Origin: Novosphingobium sp. AAP83 | GTDB lineage: Bacteria; Pseudomonadota; Alphaproteobacteria; Sphingomonadales; Sphingomonadaceae | Direction of reading: 5' to 3' | NCBI RefSeq assembly: GCF_001295795.1 | Contig: NZ_LJHY01000004.1 | Location: forward strand, 186,001-250,000 | DNA length: 64,000 nucleotides | Shown: positions 6,906-16,091 of the stretch, in pieces | Position numbering within the stretch: the stretch's first letter is position 1 | Layout: each line of letters opens with the position of its first letter | The notes under the pieces: model-generated | Told to the model about the DNA's origin: nothing | What the model saw: only the letters and a program-made list of their open reading frames with translations | Database searches by the model: none | Position numbers and translations under genes: made by a program

Positions 6906-7660
6906 CAGGCTTCCTTTGGTGCGGCAAGCTGGGGCGCGTCGTCTAGCCCTTCGCCATAGCGATAGTCCAGATAGCGGCCACGCACCGCCAGCGCATCAAG
7001 ATCGCCCGCCGCCAATTGGCGGGTAATCTCGTCAATCTCCTTCGAGATTTTGCCCAGCCCGTCGCTCAATTGTTGATCGGCGTTGCGCCCGCCGCGCTCT
7101 TCCTTGCGCAGATGCGGGGGTATCTTGCGCCAGCTTTCGACCATGCCGGGCAGATGTTCGCCCACCAGACGGCGCACTTCGCCCACCGCCGGTTCGGCAG
7201 GATCAATGCCTTCAAGCTGAAGCCCGAGGCCATCCAGTTGCACGCCGATCTGGTCCACCAGTTGCACCGCAGGCGCGGGCAAGGCGGGGCGTTGCGCCTC
7301 GAGCCACAATTCAGTGCGCCCCACCATCGTGCGCACATCGCCTGTGTTGAGCGCGGCCAGATCGGGCACTTTGAGCTTGGGGAATGTGGCGAAGAACACC
7401 AGCGCCGCTATGATCGCGAGGCCCAGCAGCATGACGCCGGTAAAGCCGATGCCATCCAGCACCAGCCCCGCCACCATCGCGCCCACCAGCACCACGCTGA
7501 CGGCCATCGCCATGCGCGCCAGCTTCTTGCCGCGATGCTGGCGCTTTATATCTGCCGAACGCTGGCCGATGCTGCGCCGCCCGCCTGCCTGCTGGCGGAC
7601 GAGCGTCGATCTGGCTTCGGCAAGGATGCGCTGGCTGTCTTGCGCGGGACTGTTGGCCAT
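6905..7660 (-). CDS. XpaC-like membrane protein (partner of TelA)
   Basis: A 251-residue protein with a polar N-terminus, two adjacent transmembrane helices around residues 47-92 (MAVSVVLVGAMVAGLVLDGI and VMLLGLAIIAALVFFATF) and a long helical cytoplasmic C-terminus. This matches the 5-bromo-4-chloroindolyl phosphate hydrolysis (XpaC) family, which habitually sits beside TelA. The name comes from an old phenotype; the true function is unknown and probably involves envelope or toxic-anion stress. The ATG at 7660 is used; an in-frame ATG at 7678 would overlap telA. Confidence 0.68.
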   Translation of the reverse strand: MANSPAQDSQRILAEARSTLVRQQAGGRRSIGQRSADIKRQHRGKKLARMAMAVSVVLVGAMVAGLVLDGIGFTGVMLLGLAIIAALVFFATFPKLKVPDLAALNTGDVRTMVGRTELWLEAQRPALPAPAVQLVDQIGVQLDGLGLQLEGIDPAEPAVGEVRRLVGEHLPGMVESWRKIPPHLRKEERGGRNADQQLSDGLGKISKEIDEITRQLAAGDLDALAVRGRYLDYRYGEGLDDAPQLAAPKEA

Positions 7661-7667
7661 CAGCGGC

Positions 7668-8888
7668 TTAACCCTCAAGGCTCAGAAAGGGTGAGCTTTC
7701 CGGCCCCGCCAGCTTGGCTTGCGCCGCGCCTTCGGCCCGCGCGATATAGCCCTTGGATTTCTCGACCTCGCCCGACAGCGTGTTCACCGTCTGCTTCATG
7801 GAATCGAGCGCCTTCAGCTTGAACGTGTCAATCGTGTCCATCGTATCGTAGATGTTCTGGAACGCGCGTTGCAGCGTTTCCAGCGGGATCGTGCTGGCGG
7901 CGGCGAGTTCGTGAATCTTGCCGGTCTGTTCACGCAGCAGCTTGCCGGTGGAATCGATCATGTTGGCGGTGGTGGTGTTCAGCGCGGTGATCTGTTGCAG
8001 CACCAGCCGCTGGTTGGTCATCGCCTGCGCTACCGTTACCGCCGTGCGCAAGGCCGCGACCGTGGTGGTGCTGGCGCGGTCAACGCCCTTCACCAGTTCG
8101 ACGTTGTTCTTTTTCACCAGATCAAGCGCGAGATAGCCCTGCACCGTCACCGCCATTTGCGTGAGCAAGTCCTGCGTGCGCTGTCGGGTATAGAACAGCG
8201 CGCTTTCACGGATCGCCTTGGCCTTGGCGGGATCGGTGTGGTCAAGATCTTCCGCCGCGCCTTCCAGCTTGGCGTCCAGCGTTTTGGAGATGTGGATCAT
8301 CTGTTCCAGATTGCCCATCGCCTCCCACAGCTTTTGCCGCTCAACATCAATCGCGGCATTGTCCATAAGCAATTCGTCTTTGCCCGATGCCAGCCGGTCA
8401 AGGATCGCCTTGATGTGGCCCTGCGCCGAAACATAGCCGTCAAAATACTTCTTCAGGCTGTTGCCGAACGGGATGATGCCGAGGAACTTGCGCCCCGATG
8501 AAAGCTTGCCCTGTTTGCCCGGGTCAAGGTCTTCCACCGTGCGGCGCAAGGCGGCCAGATCAGACCCGACGCCGCTATCCTTGTCCATCGCGCGGATGGG
8601 GCGGTCCAGAAAGCGGTTGGCCATGCCCGCTGCCTGGGCAATTTCCTTGCGGCCCATGTTGGTGAGCTGATCGACCTTTTTGCCGAATTCCGGACTCCGC
8701 GCATCTTGCGCCACCAGATCAGCAACGAAGGCATCCACCTTCGATTCCAGCTTTGACCGGTTTTCATCCGAAACCGGCACCAGCCCAGCGGCCTGAACGG
8801 GCGCCACCACAGGCACAGGATCGGGCGGGGTCAGCGTCAACGGGCTGAGGGTGGCAGTCTCGGTCGAAGGTGTGGCCATCGCAAACAT
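7668..8888 (-). CDS. telA: Toxic anion resistance protein, TelA family
   Basis: A 406-residue, almost wholly alpha-helical cytoplasmic protein. A Pro-rich N-terminus (to about residue 40) precedes the TelA domain, including NRFLDRPIRAMD, KYFDGYVSAQGHIKAILDRL and the coiled-coil-prone QNIYDTMDTIDTFKLKALD. The family is linked to tellurite and other toxic-compound tolerance, with mechanism unresolved. It is first gene of a telA-xpaC-PHA-protein operon. A second ATG three codons in (8879) is an equally plausible start. Confidence 0.85.
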   Translation of the reverse strand: MFAMATPSTETATLSPLTLTPPDPVPVVAPVQAAGLVPVSDENRSKLESKVDAFVADLVAQDARSPEFGKKVDQLTNMGRKEIAQAAGMANRFLDRPIRAMDKDSGVGSDLAALRRTVEDLDPGKQGKLSSGRKFLGIIPFGNSLKKYFDGYVSAQGHIKAILDRLASGKDELLMDNAAIDVERQKLWEAMGNLEQMIHISKTLDAKLEGAAEDLDHTDPAKAKAIRESALFYTRQRTQDLLTQMAVTVQGYLALDLVKKNNVELVKGVDRASTTTVAALRTAVTVAQAMTNQRLVLQQITALNTTTANMIDSTGKLLREQTGKIHELAAASTIPLETLQRAFQNIYDTMDTIDTFKLKALDSMKQTVNTLSGEVEKSKGYIARAEGAAQAKLAGPESSPFLSLEG

Positions 8889-9019
8889 GCTTTCGAAAAG
8901 TGGGCAATCATCAACATGGGATTTCGAGGCCCGCCGTGCAAGCTGTATTATAGCAGCAATACAGCAATGCGCGAACGGCCATATCGACAGACAGCTTACC
9001 GCGTTCCACAGGCGGCGTC

Positions 9020-9739
9020 ATGGAAAACGGTTTGCGATGCGCAGTATTCGGGGCAAGCGGTGGCATCGGCGCTGCGCTGGTAAACCAGTTGGCCGCCCGC
9101 GACGATGTGGCTCAAGTCTATGCCCTTGCGCGAAAGTCGCTCGAAGCATCGCCCAAAATCCACCCACACACCTTCGATCTGGCCGATGAAGTCACCATTG
9201 CTGCGGCCTGCGCCAGCATCGGTGGTACGCTTGATCTGGTGATTGTCGCCACAGGCCGCCTGGTGCTGGACAATGGCCAAGGCCCTGAAAAATCGTGGCG
9301 CGCGCTGGATGCCGCTGCGATGGCAGAAATGTTTGCGATCAACACGATAGGCCCCGCGCTGATCGGCAAGCACTGCGCGCCGCTATTGCGCAAAAGCGCA
9401 AGGCCGGTGTTTGCGGCGATCTCGGCCAAAGTGGGCTCGATCACCGACAACCGGCTGGGCGGATGGTACTCCTACCGCGCTTCAAAAGCCGCGCTCAACA
9501 TGATGGTGCGCAATTTCGCGATTGAACTTGGCCGCACGAACCCTGCCACCATCGCGGTCACCTTGCACCCCGGCACAGTAGATACCCCGCTTTCGCGACC
9601 GTTTCAGGGCAATGTTCCCGCCGAGAAGCTGTTCACGCCCGAACAATCCGCCGCATATTTGCTCCGCGTGATTAATGGCCTGTCCCCTGCCGATAGCGGC
9701 AAGCTATTTGCTTGGGACGGAGCCGAGCTTCCCTTTTAA
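9020..9739 (+). CDS. Short-chain dehydrogenase/reductase (CsgA/YciK-like)
   Basis: A 239-residue NAD(P)-dependent oxidoreductase with a Rossmann fold. The cofactor loop is FGASGGIGAALV (residues 10-21). The catalytic triad is in AAISAKVGSI (Ser) and YSYRASKAALN (Tyr-x-x-x-Lys), and an HPGTV turn follows. Length is standard. The substrate is unknown. It is monocistronic, with a normal promoter-sized gap to telA upstream. Confidence 0.88.
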   Translation: MENGLRCAVFGASGGIGAALVNQLAARDDVAQVYALARKSLEASPKIHPHTFDLADEVTIAAACASIGGTLDLVIVATGRLVLDNGQGPEKSWRALDAAAMAEMFAINTIGPALIGKHCAPLLRKSARPVFAAISAKVGSITDNRLGGWYSYRASKAALNMMVRNFAIELGRTNPATIAVTLHPGTVDTPLSRPFQGNVPAEKLFTPEQSAAYLLRVINGLSPADSGKLFAWDGAELPF

Positions 9740-9869
9740 TCCAAACCAAATTTCACGCTATGTAACTTTTGAAAGCTTCTTTTGGTGGTTTTGGCCGCCG
9801 ATGCCGATTAGACTGCCCTTTGGAGACAATTGGCGGCGGGCAAGCCGCGAACCGAGAGGACTTCTTCCG

Positions 9870-10751
9870 ATGCGAAAACTGTTCACCATGCTGGCTGCCG
9901 GGACAGCCTTCATCGCTGGCACAGCCATGGCAAAGCCGCTGGAAGTCGAGATCCTGCGCACCAGCGAAGCATCGCTCTATTCCAACATCGCGCTGATCAA
10001 GGGCGAAAAGAAGGCCGTGCTGGTTGACGCCCCCTTCACCCGGGCAGATGCGCATCGCGTCGTCGGCATGGTGCTTGATAGCGGCAAAGAGCTTGAGACG
10101 GTCTATGTCACCCACGACCACCCCGATCACTTCTTCGCGATGGAAGTGATCATGAACGCATTTCCCAATGCCAAAGTCGTGGCGCACCCTACAGTGGCTG
10201 CGGATATCTGGCGTTCCTTGCCTGCCAAAGTGAAGCGCTGGTTCCCGGTGATGGGCGCCAATGCCCCCCGCACCCCCACCGCGCCGCAGCCTTTGGATGG
10301 CGATACGATTATGCTGGAAGGCAACGAGTTGAAGGTGATTGGCCCGAACCAGGGTGATCACAAGCACGCCACCGCGCTGTGGGTGCCTTCGATCAAAGCG
10401 CTGTTTCCAGGCGATATGGTCCACAACGAGGTGTTCTTGTGGTTCGGCGAGACCGATCCTGCCGCCATTGTCGCTTGGGGCGAGGCGCTGAACACGATGA
10501 TGGCGTTGAAGCCCGAACTGGTTGTTTCAGGCCATGCTAAGCCCGGCAAAGGCAACGATGCCACCGCGCTGGCCTATACCCGCCGCTACATTGACGAATG
10601 GCCCAAACTGGTTGCTGCCTCGAAGGATTCCAAAGACTTGCAGGCGCGCGTGCGCAAGGCTTTCCCCGAAAGTGTGGATGTGCTGGGCGGCTTCCTGTTG
10701 GTCAATTCTACCGAAGTGGCGATGGGCGAACAGAAAATCTGGGACGAATGA
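9870..10751 (+). CDS. Secreted MBL-fold metallo-hydrolase
   Basis: A 293-residue metallo-beta-lactamase-fold protein with an N-terminal signal peptide (MRKLFTMLAAGTAFIAGTAM, cut after AMA), so periplasmic. The zinc motif THDHPDHFF (T-H-x-H-x-D-H) is intact. Further ligands are in NQGDHKHATALW, in FPGDMVHNEV and in SGHAKPG. The ATG at 9870 follows a GAGAGGA ribosome site and gives the signal peptide. It resembles quorum-quenching or glyoxalase-II-like hydrolases, but no substrate can be named. Confidence 0.85.
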   Translation: MRKLFTMLAAGTAFIAGTAMAKPLEVEILRTSEASLYSNIALIKGEKKAVLVDAPFTRADAHRVVGMVLDSGKELETVYVTHDHPDHFFAMEVIMNAFPNAKVVAHPTVAADIWRSLPAKVKRWFPVMGANAPRTPTAPQPLDGDTIMLEGNELKVIGPNQGDHKHATALWVPSIKALFPGDMVHNEVFLWFGETDPAAIVAWGEALNTMMALKPELVVSGHAKPGKGNDATALAYTRRYIDEWPKLVAASKDSKDLQARVRKAFPESVDVLGGFLLVNSTEVAMGEQKIWDE

Positions 10752-10752
10752 G

Positions 10753-11097
10753 TTAGAGCGCGCTCCAGTCGAACCATTCTGCGCAAGCGTGGCACGTGGC
10801 AACCAGCCATTCGCGCGGGGCAGGTGCGGTGCCATCCCACAAGGTCAGCCGCAGCACGCTCGGCTGCGGGAACCTGTTGTATGACCAGCGAATGGAACAC
10901 CGGGGGGATAATCGCCAGCAATGGCAATCACCCCTGCGCAAACGCGTGATCCGGTCCGCCAAACCAAGCCAAGTATAAGTATAAAGCCCTTCACGATCCT
11001 GCGCGCGTGCCCGTGACCCCTGCGCCAGCACCCGTGCCCATGAAGCGTTACGAACCTGTAAGCGCGCAAGCTCCAACAGGAACTGCCTTTCCAGCAT
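10753..11097 (-). CDS. Doubtful ORF, possibly a decayed gene tail
   Basis: A 114-codon frame convergent with the MBL gene. Its last 40 codons (about 10753-10885) have a strongly GC third position and read like protein (VLRLTLWDGTAPAP, LVATCHACAEWFDW). The first half has poor codon bias, and a different frame there looks more protein-like, including a hydrophobic stretch near 10980. I suspect a frameshifted remnant of an unrecognised gene. No family is assigned. Confidence 0.25.
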   Translation of the reverse strand: MLERQFLLELARLQVRNASWARVLAQGSRARAQDREGLYTYTWLGLADRITRLRRGDCHCWRLSPRCSIRWSYNRFPQPSVLRLTLWDGTAPAPREWLVATCHACAEWFDWSAL

Positions 11098-11734
11098 GCA
11101 ATGCCTATGAGCCGCGTTGTTTGGTCGATTGCCTTCAGGGAATCCAGTTCACGTGATCTGCTATTTGCCTGAATGTGCTACCGTTCCGTCCATTGGGACA
11201 AATGGGGCGAGTTGGCTCACCGCAACAGCGCCAAAGCATTGACTGTTAAGTTGTTGACCATTCTGATTTCGGAACGGGCAGCATCTGCCTCAGGTGACTT
11301 TTGAAGATCGACACACCGTAATCCAATAACCGCTCACAAAATCGTTAGACGGTCATCGGTTAACTGGTGGCCGCTTTTCTGCAGGCCAAAAATACCGGGA
11401 AACTGCCTAAATGTAAGTCTTGAGTCGGCGTTGGTTCAAAATCTCGGCTGCTTGAAATGCGGAGCCAAGGTTTGGTTGCCTACGAATCCGATCAGGGAGA
11501 TTCTGTCGATGGGGCGGTGAAGATTATCAAGCCTTCCACAAGGTGGGATCACCGACGAAGAGGCCCTTCCCCCATGAGATGCGGCTGCGACTGCTGACCT
11601 TAGTGTCGGGAGGAGGGTCAAAGCACTTGTAGCCTTCAGCACCTGTCCCGACGTCCACTGCTATCCAATGATCGTCTCCTTCACTCGGTCATCAGCTGGA
11701 GCAGTTGATGGCACTGCCGATGGATTGATTATAT
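11098..11734. other. Gene-free interval upstream of tRNA-Lys
   Basis: About 640 bases with lower GC than the flanks, stops in every frame and no convincing coding pattern on either strand. No RNA gene was recognised apart from the tRNA that begins at 11735. It may be degenerate former coding DNA. Confidence 0.5.
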
Positions 11735-11810
<76 letters not shown>

Positions 11811-11849
11811 ACACCAAACCGATTCACTTTGGAACCGAGGCAAGGCGCG

Positions 11850-12341
11850 TCACCTAGGGGGGGATCCGCGGCGGGTCAAGCGGGTGAACAGATGTTTCAG
11901 CGTCAAGCCGGTCAAAGGGTCGCGCCAATCAGGTGCAATTCGTGCCGCAGGGCGCAAAACAAAGTCGCGTTTGCGGAATTCTGCGTGGGGTATGGTCAGC
12001 CGCTCATCCGCCCAGCCCCCGCCGTTCCATAGCACGATATCCAGATCGAGCGTGCGCGAACGCCAGCGTTGGCCTTGGCGGCGTCTGCCAAAAGTGTACT
12101 CTATGCTTTGCAAAAGATCGAGCAGTTCCAACGGTTCCTTTGGGATTTCCACCACAACGGCACCATTGGCATATTCGCGCAAGGAAGGCCCGATCGGACG
12201 GCTGCGCAAAACCGGACTGGCGGCTGCAACCGTCACGCCTTGCACCACCAGCTCGGCCAAAGCGGCGCGCAAGATCGCCGACGGACTGCCATAGCGCGCA
12301 TGACGCTGGTTTGATCCCAGCGCGATCACATAGCGGTTCAC
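11850..12341 (-). CDS. folK: 2-amino-4-hydroxy-6-hydroxymethyldihydropteridine diphosphokinase
   Basis: HPPK transfers pyrophosphate from ATP to hydroxymethyl-dihydropterin in folate synthesis. It is a 163-residue single-domain enzyme. Signatures are the start YVIALGSNQ, the pterin-site GAVVVE strand and SRTLDLDIVLW, which carries the Asp pair binding magnesium, followed by LTIPHAEFRKRDFVL. It overlaps the upstream amidase gene by four bases (ATGA), so the two are co-transcribed. The operon pairing has no obvious metabolic logic. Confidence 0.95.
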   Translation of the reverse strand: MNRYVIALGSNQRHARYGSPSAILRAALAELVVQGVTVAAASPVLRSRPIGPSLREYANGAVVVEIPKEPLELLDLLQSIEYTFGRRRQGQRWRSRTLDLDIVLWNGGGWADERLTIPHAEFRKRDFVLRPAARIAPDWRDPLTGLTLKHLFTRLTRRGSPPR

Positions 12342-13186
12342 ACGTCCTCTGAAAGGCGCGTGTAAAGCTGAGGGCGGCGGTCACGGAAAAAGCCCATGCC
12401 TCCGCGGTGCGTTGCGGCGCGTTGCAGATCGATGGTCGCGCTTAACACGCCGGTTTCGCCTGCGCCGAATTCGGCCAGAAAATCGCCCCATTCATCGCTG
12501 ATGAAGCTGTGACCATAGAACCTTTGCCCGTCCTCGGTGCCGATGCGGTTGGCGGCGATCACGGGCATGCAGTTTGATACCGCATGGCCCAGCATCGCAC
12601 GCCGCCACATCCGGCTGGTATCGAGGTCAGCGTCATAAGGCTCGGTGCCGATGGCGGTGGGATAGAACAGCAATTCTGCCCCCATCAGTGCCATCGCGCG
12701 CGCGCATTCGGGATACCACTGGTCCCAGCATACCCCCACGCCAATCCGCGTGCCGAATACATCCCACACTTTAAAGCCGGTATTGCCGGGGCGGAAATAG
12801 TACTTTTCCTCATAGCCCGGACCATCGGGAATGTGGCTCTTGCGATAGATGCCCATGACATCGCCATCGGGGCCGATCATCGCGAGAGTGTTGTAATAGT
12901 GGTGCCCGTCACGCTCAAAGAAGCTGGTGGGGATGGCGATGCCCAGCGCCTTGGCCAGCTTGCGCATTTCGCGCACCGAAGGGTCCTGGTCGAGCGGGTA
13001 GGCGAGCGCGAACAGCGCCTCATCTTCAACCTTGCAAAAATAAGGCCCTGCAAACAGTTCAGGCGGCAGCACGATCTGCGCGCCACCTTTTGCAGCGTCT
13101 TCTACTAAAGCAGAGACGGCTGCGATATTCTCAGACTCGCCCGCATGGAGGGCAAGTTGCAGGGCGGCGACGGTGATCTGGCTCAT
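12338..13186 (-). CDS. aguB: N-carbamoylputrescine amidase
   Basis: A 282-residue nitrilase-superfamily amidase that converts N-carbamoylputrescine to putrescine, CO2 and ammonia, the last step of the agmatine route. The catalytic Glu-Lys-Cys triad is visible in VLPPELFAGPYF, YRKSHIPDGPGY and GVGVCWDQWYPE. The ending GGMGFFRDRRPQLYTRL is typical of AguB. No agmatine deiminase lies beside it in this window, so that gene must be elsewhere if the pathway is complete. Confidence 0.88.
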   Translation of the reverse strand: MSQITVAALQLALHAGESENIAAVSALVEDAAKGGAQIVLPPELFAGPYFCKVEDEALFALAYPLDQDPSVREMRKLAKALGIAIPTSFFERDGHHYYNTLAMIGPDGDVMGIYRKSHIPDGPGYEEKYYFRPGNTGFKVWDVFGTRIGVGVCWDQWYPECARAMALMGAELLFYPTAIGTEPYDADLDTSRMWRRAMLGHAVSNCMPVIAANRIGTEDGQRFYGHSFISDEWGDFLAEFGAGETGVLSATIDLQRAATHRGGMGFFRDRRPQLYTRLSEDV

Positions 13187-13237
13187 GGACCTGACCTAAG
13201 CCGCCGCCCGCTTCAATTCAACCTTAGTAGCGCGTTG

Positions 13238-14095
13238 TCATGGACGCTTGCGGAACAGCAGCGTCATGCGGTCGCTCTCACCGATGGCGGTAAGGCGCGC
13301 TTTCTCAGCCGCTTCGGTATTTTCACCCATCGACGGTGGCAGCGTCCATACGCCACCCGGCCAATTGGCGGGGTCCTTCGGATTGGCATTGGCCTCGCTT
13401 TTGCCGACGAAGGTAAAGCCGTGGATTTCCATCAGCTTGATCATATCGGCTTCGAGCATGTAGCCCTTCGATCCATCGGTGTACGCGAATGGCGCATCTG
13501 CCTTGGCGCGATGCTGTTCGATGCCGATCATGCCATCGGGCTTCAACAATTCGCGCATCTTGCGGATTTCGCTGTCGGCCACGTTCGAACGCATCATGTT
13601 GTGCAGCGCACGCATTACCAGAATGCGATCAAACGTACCTTTTTCGGCATCGGGAATCGCGCCCAGCGTCAAAGCGCTGAAGCGGTCGGCGGGAAGGCTT
13701 GCCCATTCGGCAACCTCAGCCGGGAACTTGGCGACGTTCTTGGCGATGTTGGCTTGCATCTGTTCGGTGCCTTTGCTGGCATCGGCAAAAAGCCCCACCA
13801 ACTTGCCCTTGGGGCCAAGGTAAAGGCCAAGCAGGCGCGAGTACCAGCCACCGCCGGGGGCATATTCGCCCACCTTCATCGTGGGGCTTACTTGGAAGAA
13901 TGTCAGCGTTTCGTCCGGGCGGCGATACTTGTCGCGCAGACTATCGGTTGCGCGTGATTTATCTGCCACCGCAGTGGCCAATGCTGGATCAATCGCGGCT
14001 TTGGCCATCACATGGCCTTCATGTTGGGCAGCGGCAGGCAGGGAGCAGCACAGAGCGGCGATCAGGGCAAATGTGGCAAGACTGGCTTTACGCAT
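13238..14095 (-). CDS. Secreted class I SAM-methyltransferase-like protein
   Basis: A 285-residue protein with a clear signal peptide (MRKASLATFALIAALCCSLP, cut after AAAQ) preceding a Rossmann methyltransferase-like domain: VGEYAPGGGWYSRLL, FDRILVMRALHNM and LLKPDGMIGIEQHRA. Export of a SAM-dependent fold is unusual, since SAM is cytoplasmic. Related predicted periplasmic methyltransferase-like proteins are common in proteobacteria but uncharacterised. The ATG at 14095 is supported by GGAGAA nine bases upstream. It is divergent from msrA. Confidence 0.78.
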   Translation of the reverse strand: MRKASLATFALIAALCCSLPAAAQHEGHVMAKAAIDPALATAVADKSRATDSLRDKYRRPDETLTFFQVSPTMKVGEYAPGGGWYSRLLGLYLGPKGKLVGLFADASKGTEQMQANIAKNVAKFPAEVAEWASLPADRFSALTLGAIPDAEKGTFDRILVMRALHNMMRSNVADSEIRKMRELLKPDGMIGIEQHRAKADAPFAYTDGSKGYMLEADMIKLMEIHGFTFVGKSEANANPKDPANWPGGVWTLPPSMGENTEAAEKARLTAIGESDRMTLLFRKRP

Positions 14096-14171
14096 GGGGG
14101 ATTCTCCTAAGGGCCGATGACAAGCGGAGTGCGCCTGCCTATCTTGTAAACATATAAGGAGAATAAGACGC

Positions 14172-14708
14172 ATGAGCGAACAAGCAACGGCCATTATCGC
14201 TGGTGGATGCTTCTGGTGCACAGAAGCTGTGTTCCGCGACGTGATTGGCGTCAGCAATGTCGAAAGCGGCTACATTGGCGGCCAAGTGGACAACCCGACC
14301 TACAAGCAGATCTGCACCGGCAACACCGGCCATGCCGAGGCGATTCGCGTCACGTTTGATCCCACAACAGTCAGCTACGGCGATATCCTCGACATCCACT
14401 TCGCCACGCATGACCCCACGCAGTTGAACCGGCAGGGCAATGATGTGGGCACGCAATACCGTTCGGCGCTGTTCCCGCTGGACGATGTGCAACTGGCCGA
14501 TGCCAAAGAAGCCATCGCGCGCGATCAAGCTGGCAGGGCAGCGCCTGTTGTGACAACCATTGAAGGCCCCGCCACATGGTATCCGGCGGAGGACTATCAT
14601 CAGGAATATTGGGAAGGCGAAGGCAAGCGCAACCCCTATTGCCTCGCCGTGATCCCACCCAAACTGATGAAGCTGCGCAAGAGTTTTGCGGAGCGGGTTA
14701 AGGGGTAA
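14172..14708 (+). CDS. msrA: Peptide-methionine (S)-S-oxide reductase
   Basis: MsrA repairs S-methionine sulfoxide in proteins using thioredoxin. It has 178 residues. The active-site motif is GGCFWCTEAVF with the catalytic Cys in GCFW. Further family motifs are YIGGQVDNPTYKQICTGNTG, HAEAI and ATWYPAEDYHQEYWE. It is a single cytoplasmic domain without MsrB fused. It is monocistronic and ends at a hairpin convergent with rsmB. Confidence 0.95.
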   Translation: MSEQATAIIAGGCFWCTEAVFRDVIGVSNVESGYIGGQVDNPTYKQICTGNTGHAEAIRVTFDPTTVSYGDILDIHFATHDPTQLNRQGNDVGTQYRSALFPLDDVQLADAKEAIARDQAGRAAPVVTTIEGPATWYPAEDYHQEYWEGEGKRNPYCLAVIPPKLMKLRKSFAERVKG

Positions 14709-14710
14709 GG

Positions 14711-14750
14711 TGCCCACCCCGCTGCGAGAGAGGTCGGGGGTGGGCTTTAA
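14711..14750. terminator. Hairpin between convergent msrA and rsmB
   Basis: gcccacccc (14712-14720) and ggggtgggc (14737-14745) form a nine-pair stem with a 16-base loop, followed by ctttaaa. It lies three bases after the msrA stop and before the rsmB stop, fitting a factor-independent terminator. Confidence 0.6.
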
Positions 14751-14759
14751 ACCTTAAAC

Positions 14760-16019
14760 TTAACCCTTAACCCACCGCGCAGCAAAAAAGCCATCAATCC
14801 CGCCGACTTCGGAAAGCATTCCGGGGTCGGCGCGGAAATAGCCGTTGGCCGCGGCAATGCCTGCGGGCAATTCGGCATCGGTGACAGGTTGCGGCGTCAG
14901 CAAACCGAACGCCTCGGCCTGCGCCTCGCCCTCTTCAGGCTCAAGCGAGCATACCGCATAGACAAGCTGGCCGCCGGGCTTGAGCCAGCTTGACGCGCGT
15001 TCCAGCATGGCGCGCTGCAAATCGCCCAGTTCGCCCATGTTCGCCAACCGGTGCAGCACGTCGGGATGGCGGCGGCAGGTGCCCGTGGCGCTGCACGGGG
15101 CATCAAGCAGGATGGCATCGAACGGCTCGTCCGGAGTCCATGTCAGTGCATCGGCCACAACCACTTCAGCCTCAAGCTCGCTCCGCTTCAGGTTGTCCTG
15201 CAAACGCTCTACCCGGCGGGCGGATTTATCGAGCGCGGTGACTTTCCAGCCAGCGGCTGCCAATTGCAGCGTCTTGCCGCCCGGAGCCGCGCACAAATCA
15301 AGCGCGCGGCGGCCTTGCCCAGCGCCCAGCAATCGCACCGGCACGCTGGCGGCCAGATCCTGCACCCACCATGCGCCTTCGGCAAAGCCGGGCAGCGCTT
15401 CGATTGATCCCGCACGCGCCAGGCGCACATGGCCCGGCGCCAGCGATTGCCCGCCCAGCGTTTCAGCCCACTGCGCCGTTTGGCTGGCATCACGCAGGCT
15501 GAGGTCGAGCGGTGGCGGCTCGGCCAATCCGCGCGCTATCTGTTCCACGCGTTCGGGCCACGCCACATCCCAGCGATCCGCCACAGCATCGGGCAGGCTA
15601 GGTGCTTCGGGCAATTTGGGGTTGGCTTTGGTCACGGCAGAGAACACGCCATGCGCCAAGCGGCGCGGCCCGCCCATCAGCAAGGGCAAGCCGGTTGCCA
15701 CCACAGCATGGCCCGGCAGACCCAACCGCAGCGCCTGCGCCAGCATGATCCGCAGCACATTGCGCGCCTTGGCATCCTCGGGCAGCACTGTGCGCGTTGC
15801 CTGATCGATCAGCGCATCCAAGTCTGCCATCCAGCGCAACGCCTCTTGCGCAATCGCAGTGGCCAGCGCGCGGTCATCACCGCGCTCAATCGCGCGCAGG
15901 ATTGGCGGCGCGGCTTGATCGAGCGGCTCTCCGCGCCGCAGAACGGCATCAAGCAGCCGCAGCGCGGCAAGGCGTGCGGGTACGCCGGGGACTTCATCAG
16001 GGTTGTTGTTACGGGCCAT
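14760..16019 (-). CDS. rsmB: 16S rRNA m5C967 methyltransferase (RsmB/NOP family)
   Basis: A 419-residue RNA cytosine-C5 methyltransferase. An N-terminal NusB-like RNA-binding domain (about 10-140) leads into the catalytic domain. The SAM loop is LDLCAAPGGKTLQLAA. Motif IV is LDAPCSATGTCRRHPD and motif VI, YAVCSLEPEEGE, carries the nucleophilic Cys. Domain layout and length fit RsmB. The exact target base is assigned by family only. It transcribes away from the small DUF1674 gene. Confidence 0.88.
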   Translation of the reverse strand: MARNNNPDEVPGVPARLAALRLLDAVLRRGEPLDQAAPPILRAIERGDDRALATAIAQEALRWMADLDALIDQATRTVLPEDAKARNVLRIMLAQALRLGLPGHAVVATGLPLLMGGPRRLAHGVFSAVTKANPKLPEAPSLPDAVADRWDVAWPERVEQIARGLAEPPPLDLSLRDASQTAQWAETLGGQSLAPGHVRLARAGSIEALPGFAEGAWWVQDLAASVPVRLLGAGQGRRALDLCAAPGGKTLQLAAAGWKVTALDKSARRVERLQDNLKRSELEAEVVVADALTWTPDEPFDAILLDAPCSATGTCRRHPDVLHRLANMGELGDLQRAMLERASSWLKPGGQLVYAVCSLEPEEGEAQAEAFGLLTPQPVTDAELPAGIAAANGYFRADPGMLSEVGGIDGFFAARWVKG

Positions 16020-16091
16020 AGAGGGTGCCTATCGACCCTGCTGCCCCAAATGGCAATTGCGCTTCGGGTTTCGAACGCCCATTTAGGCGCC

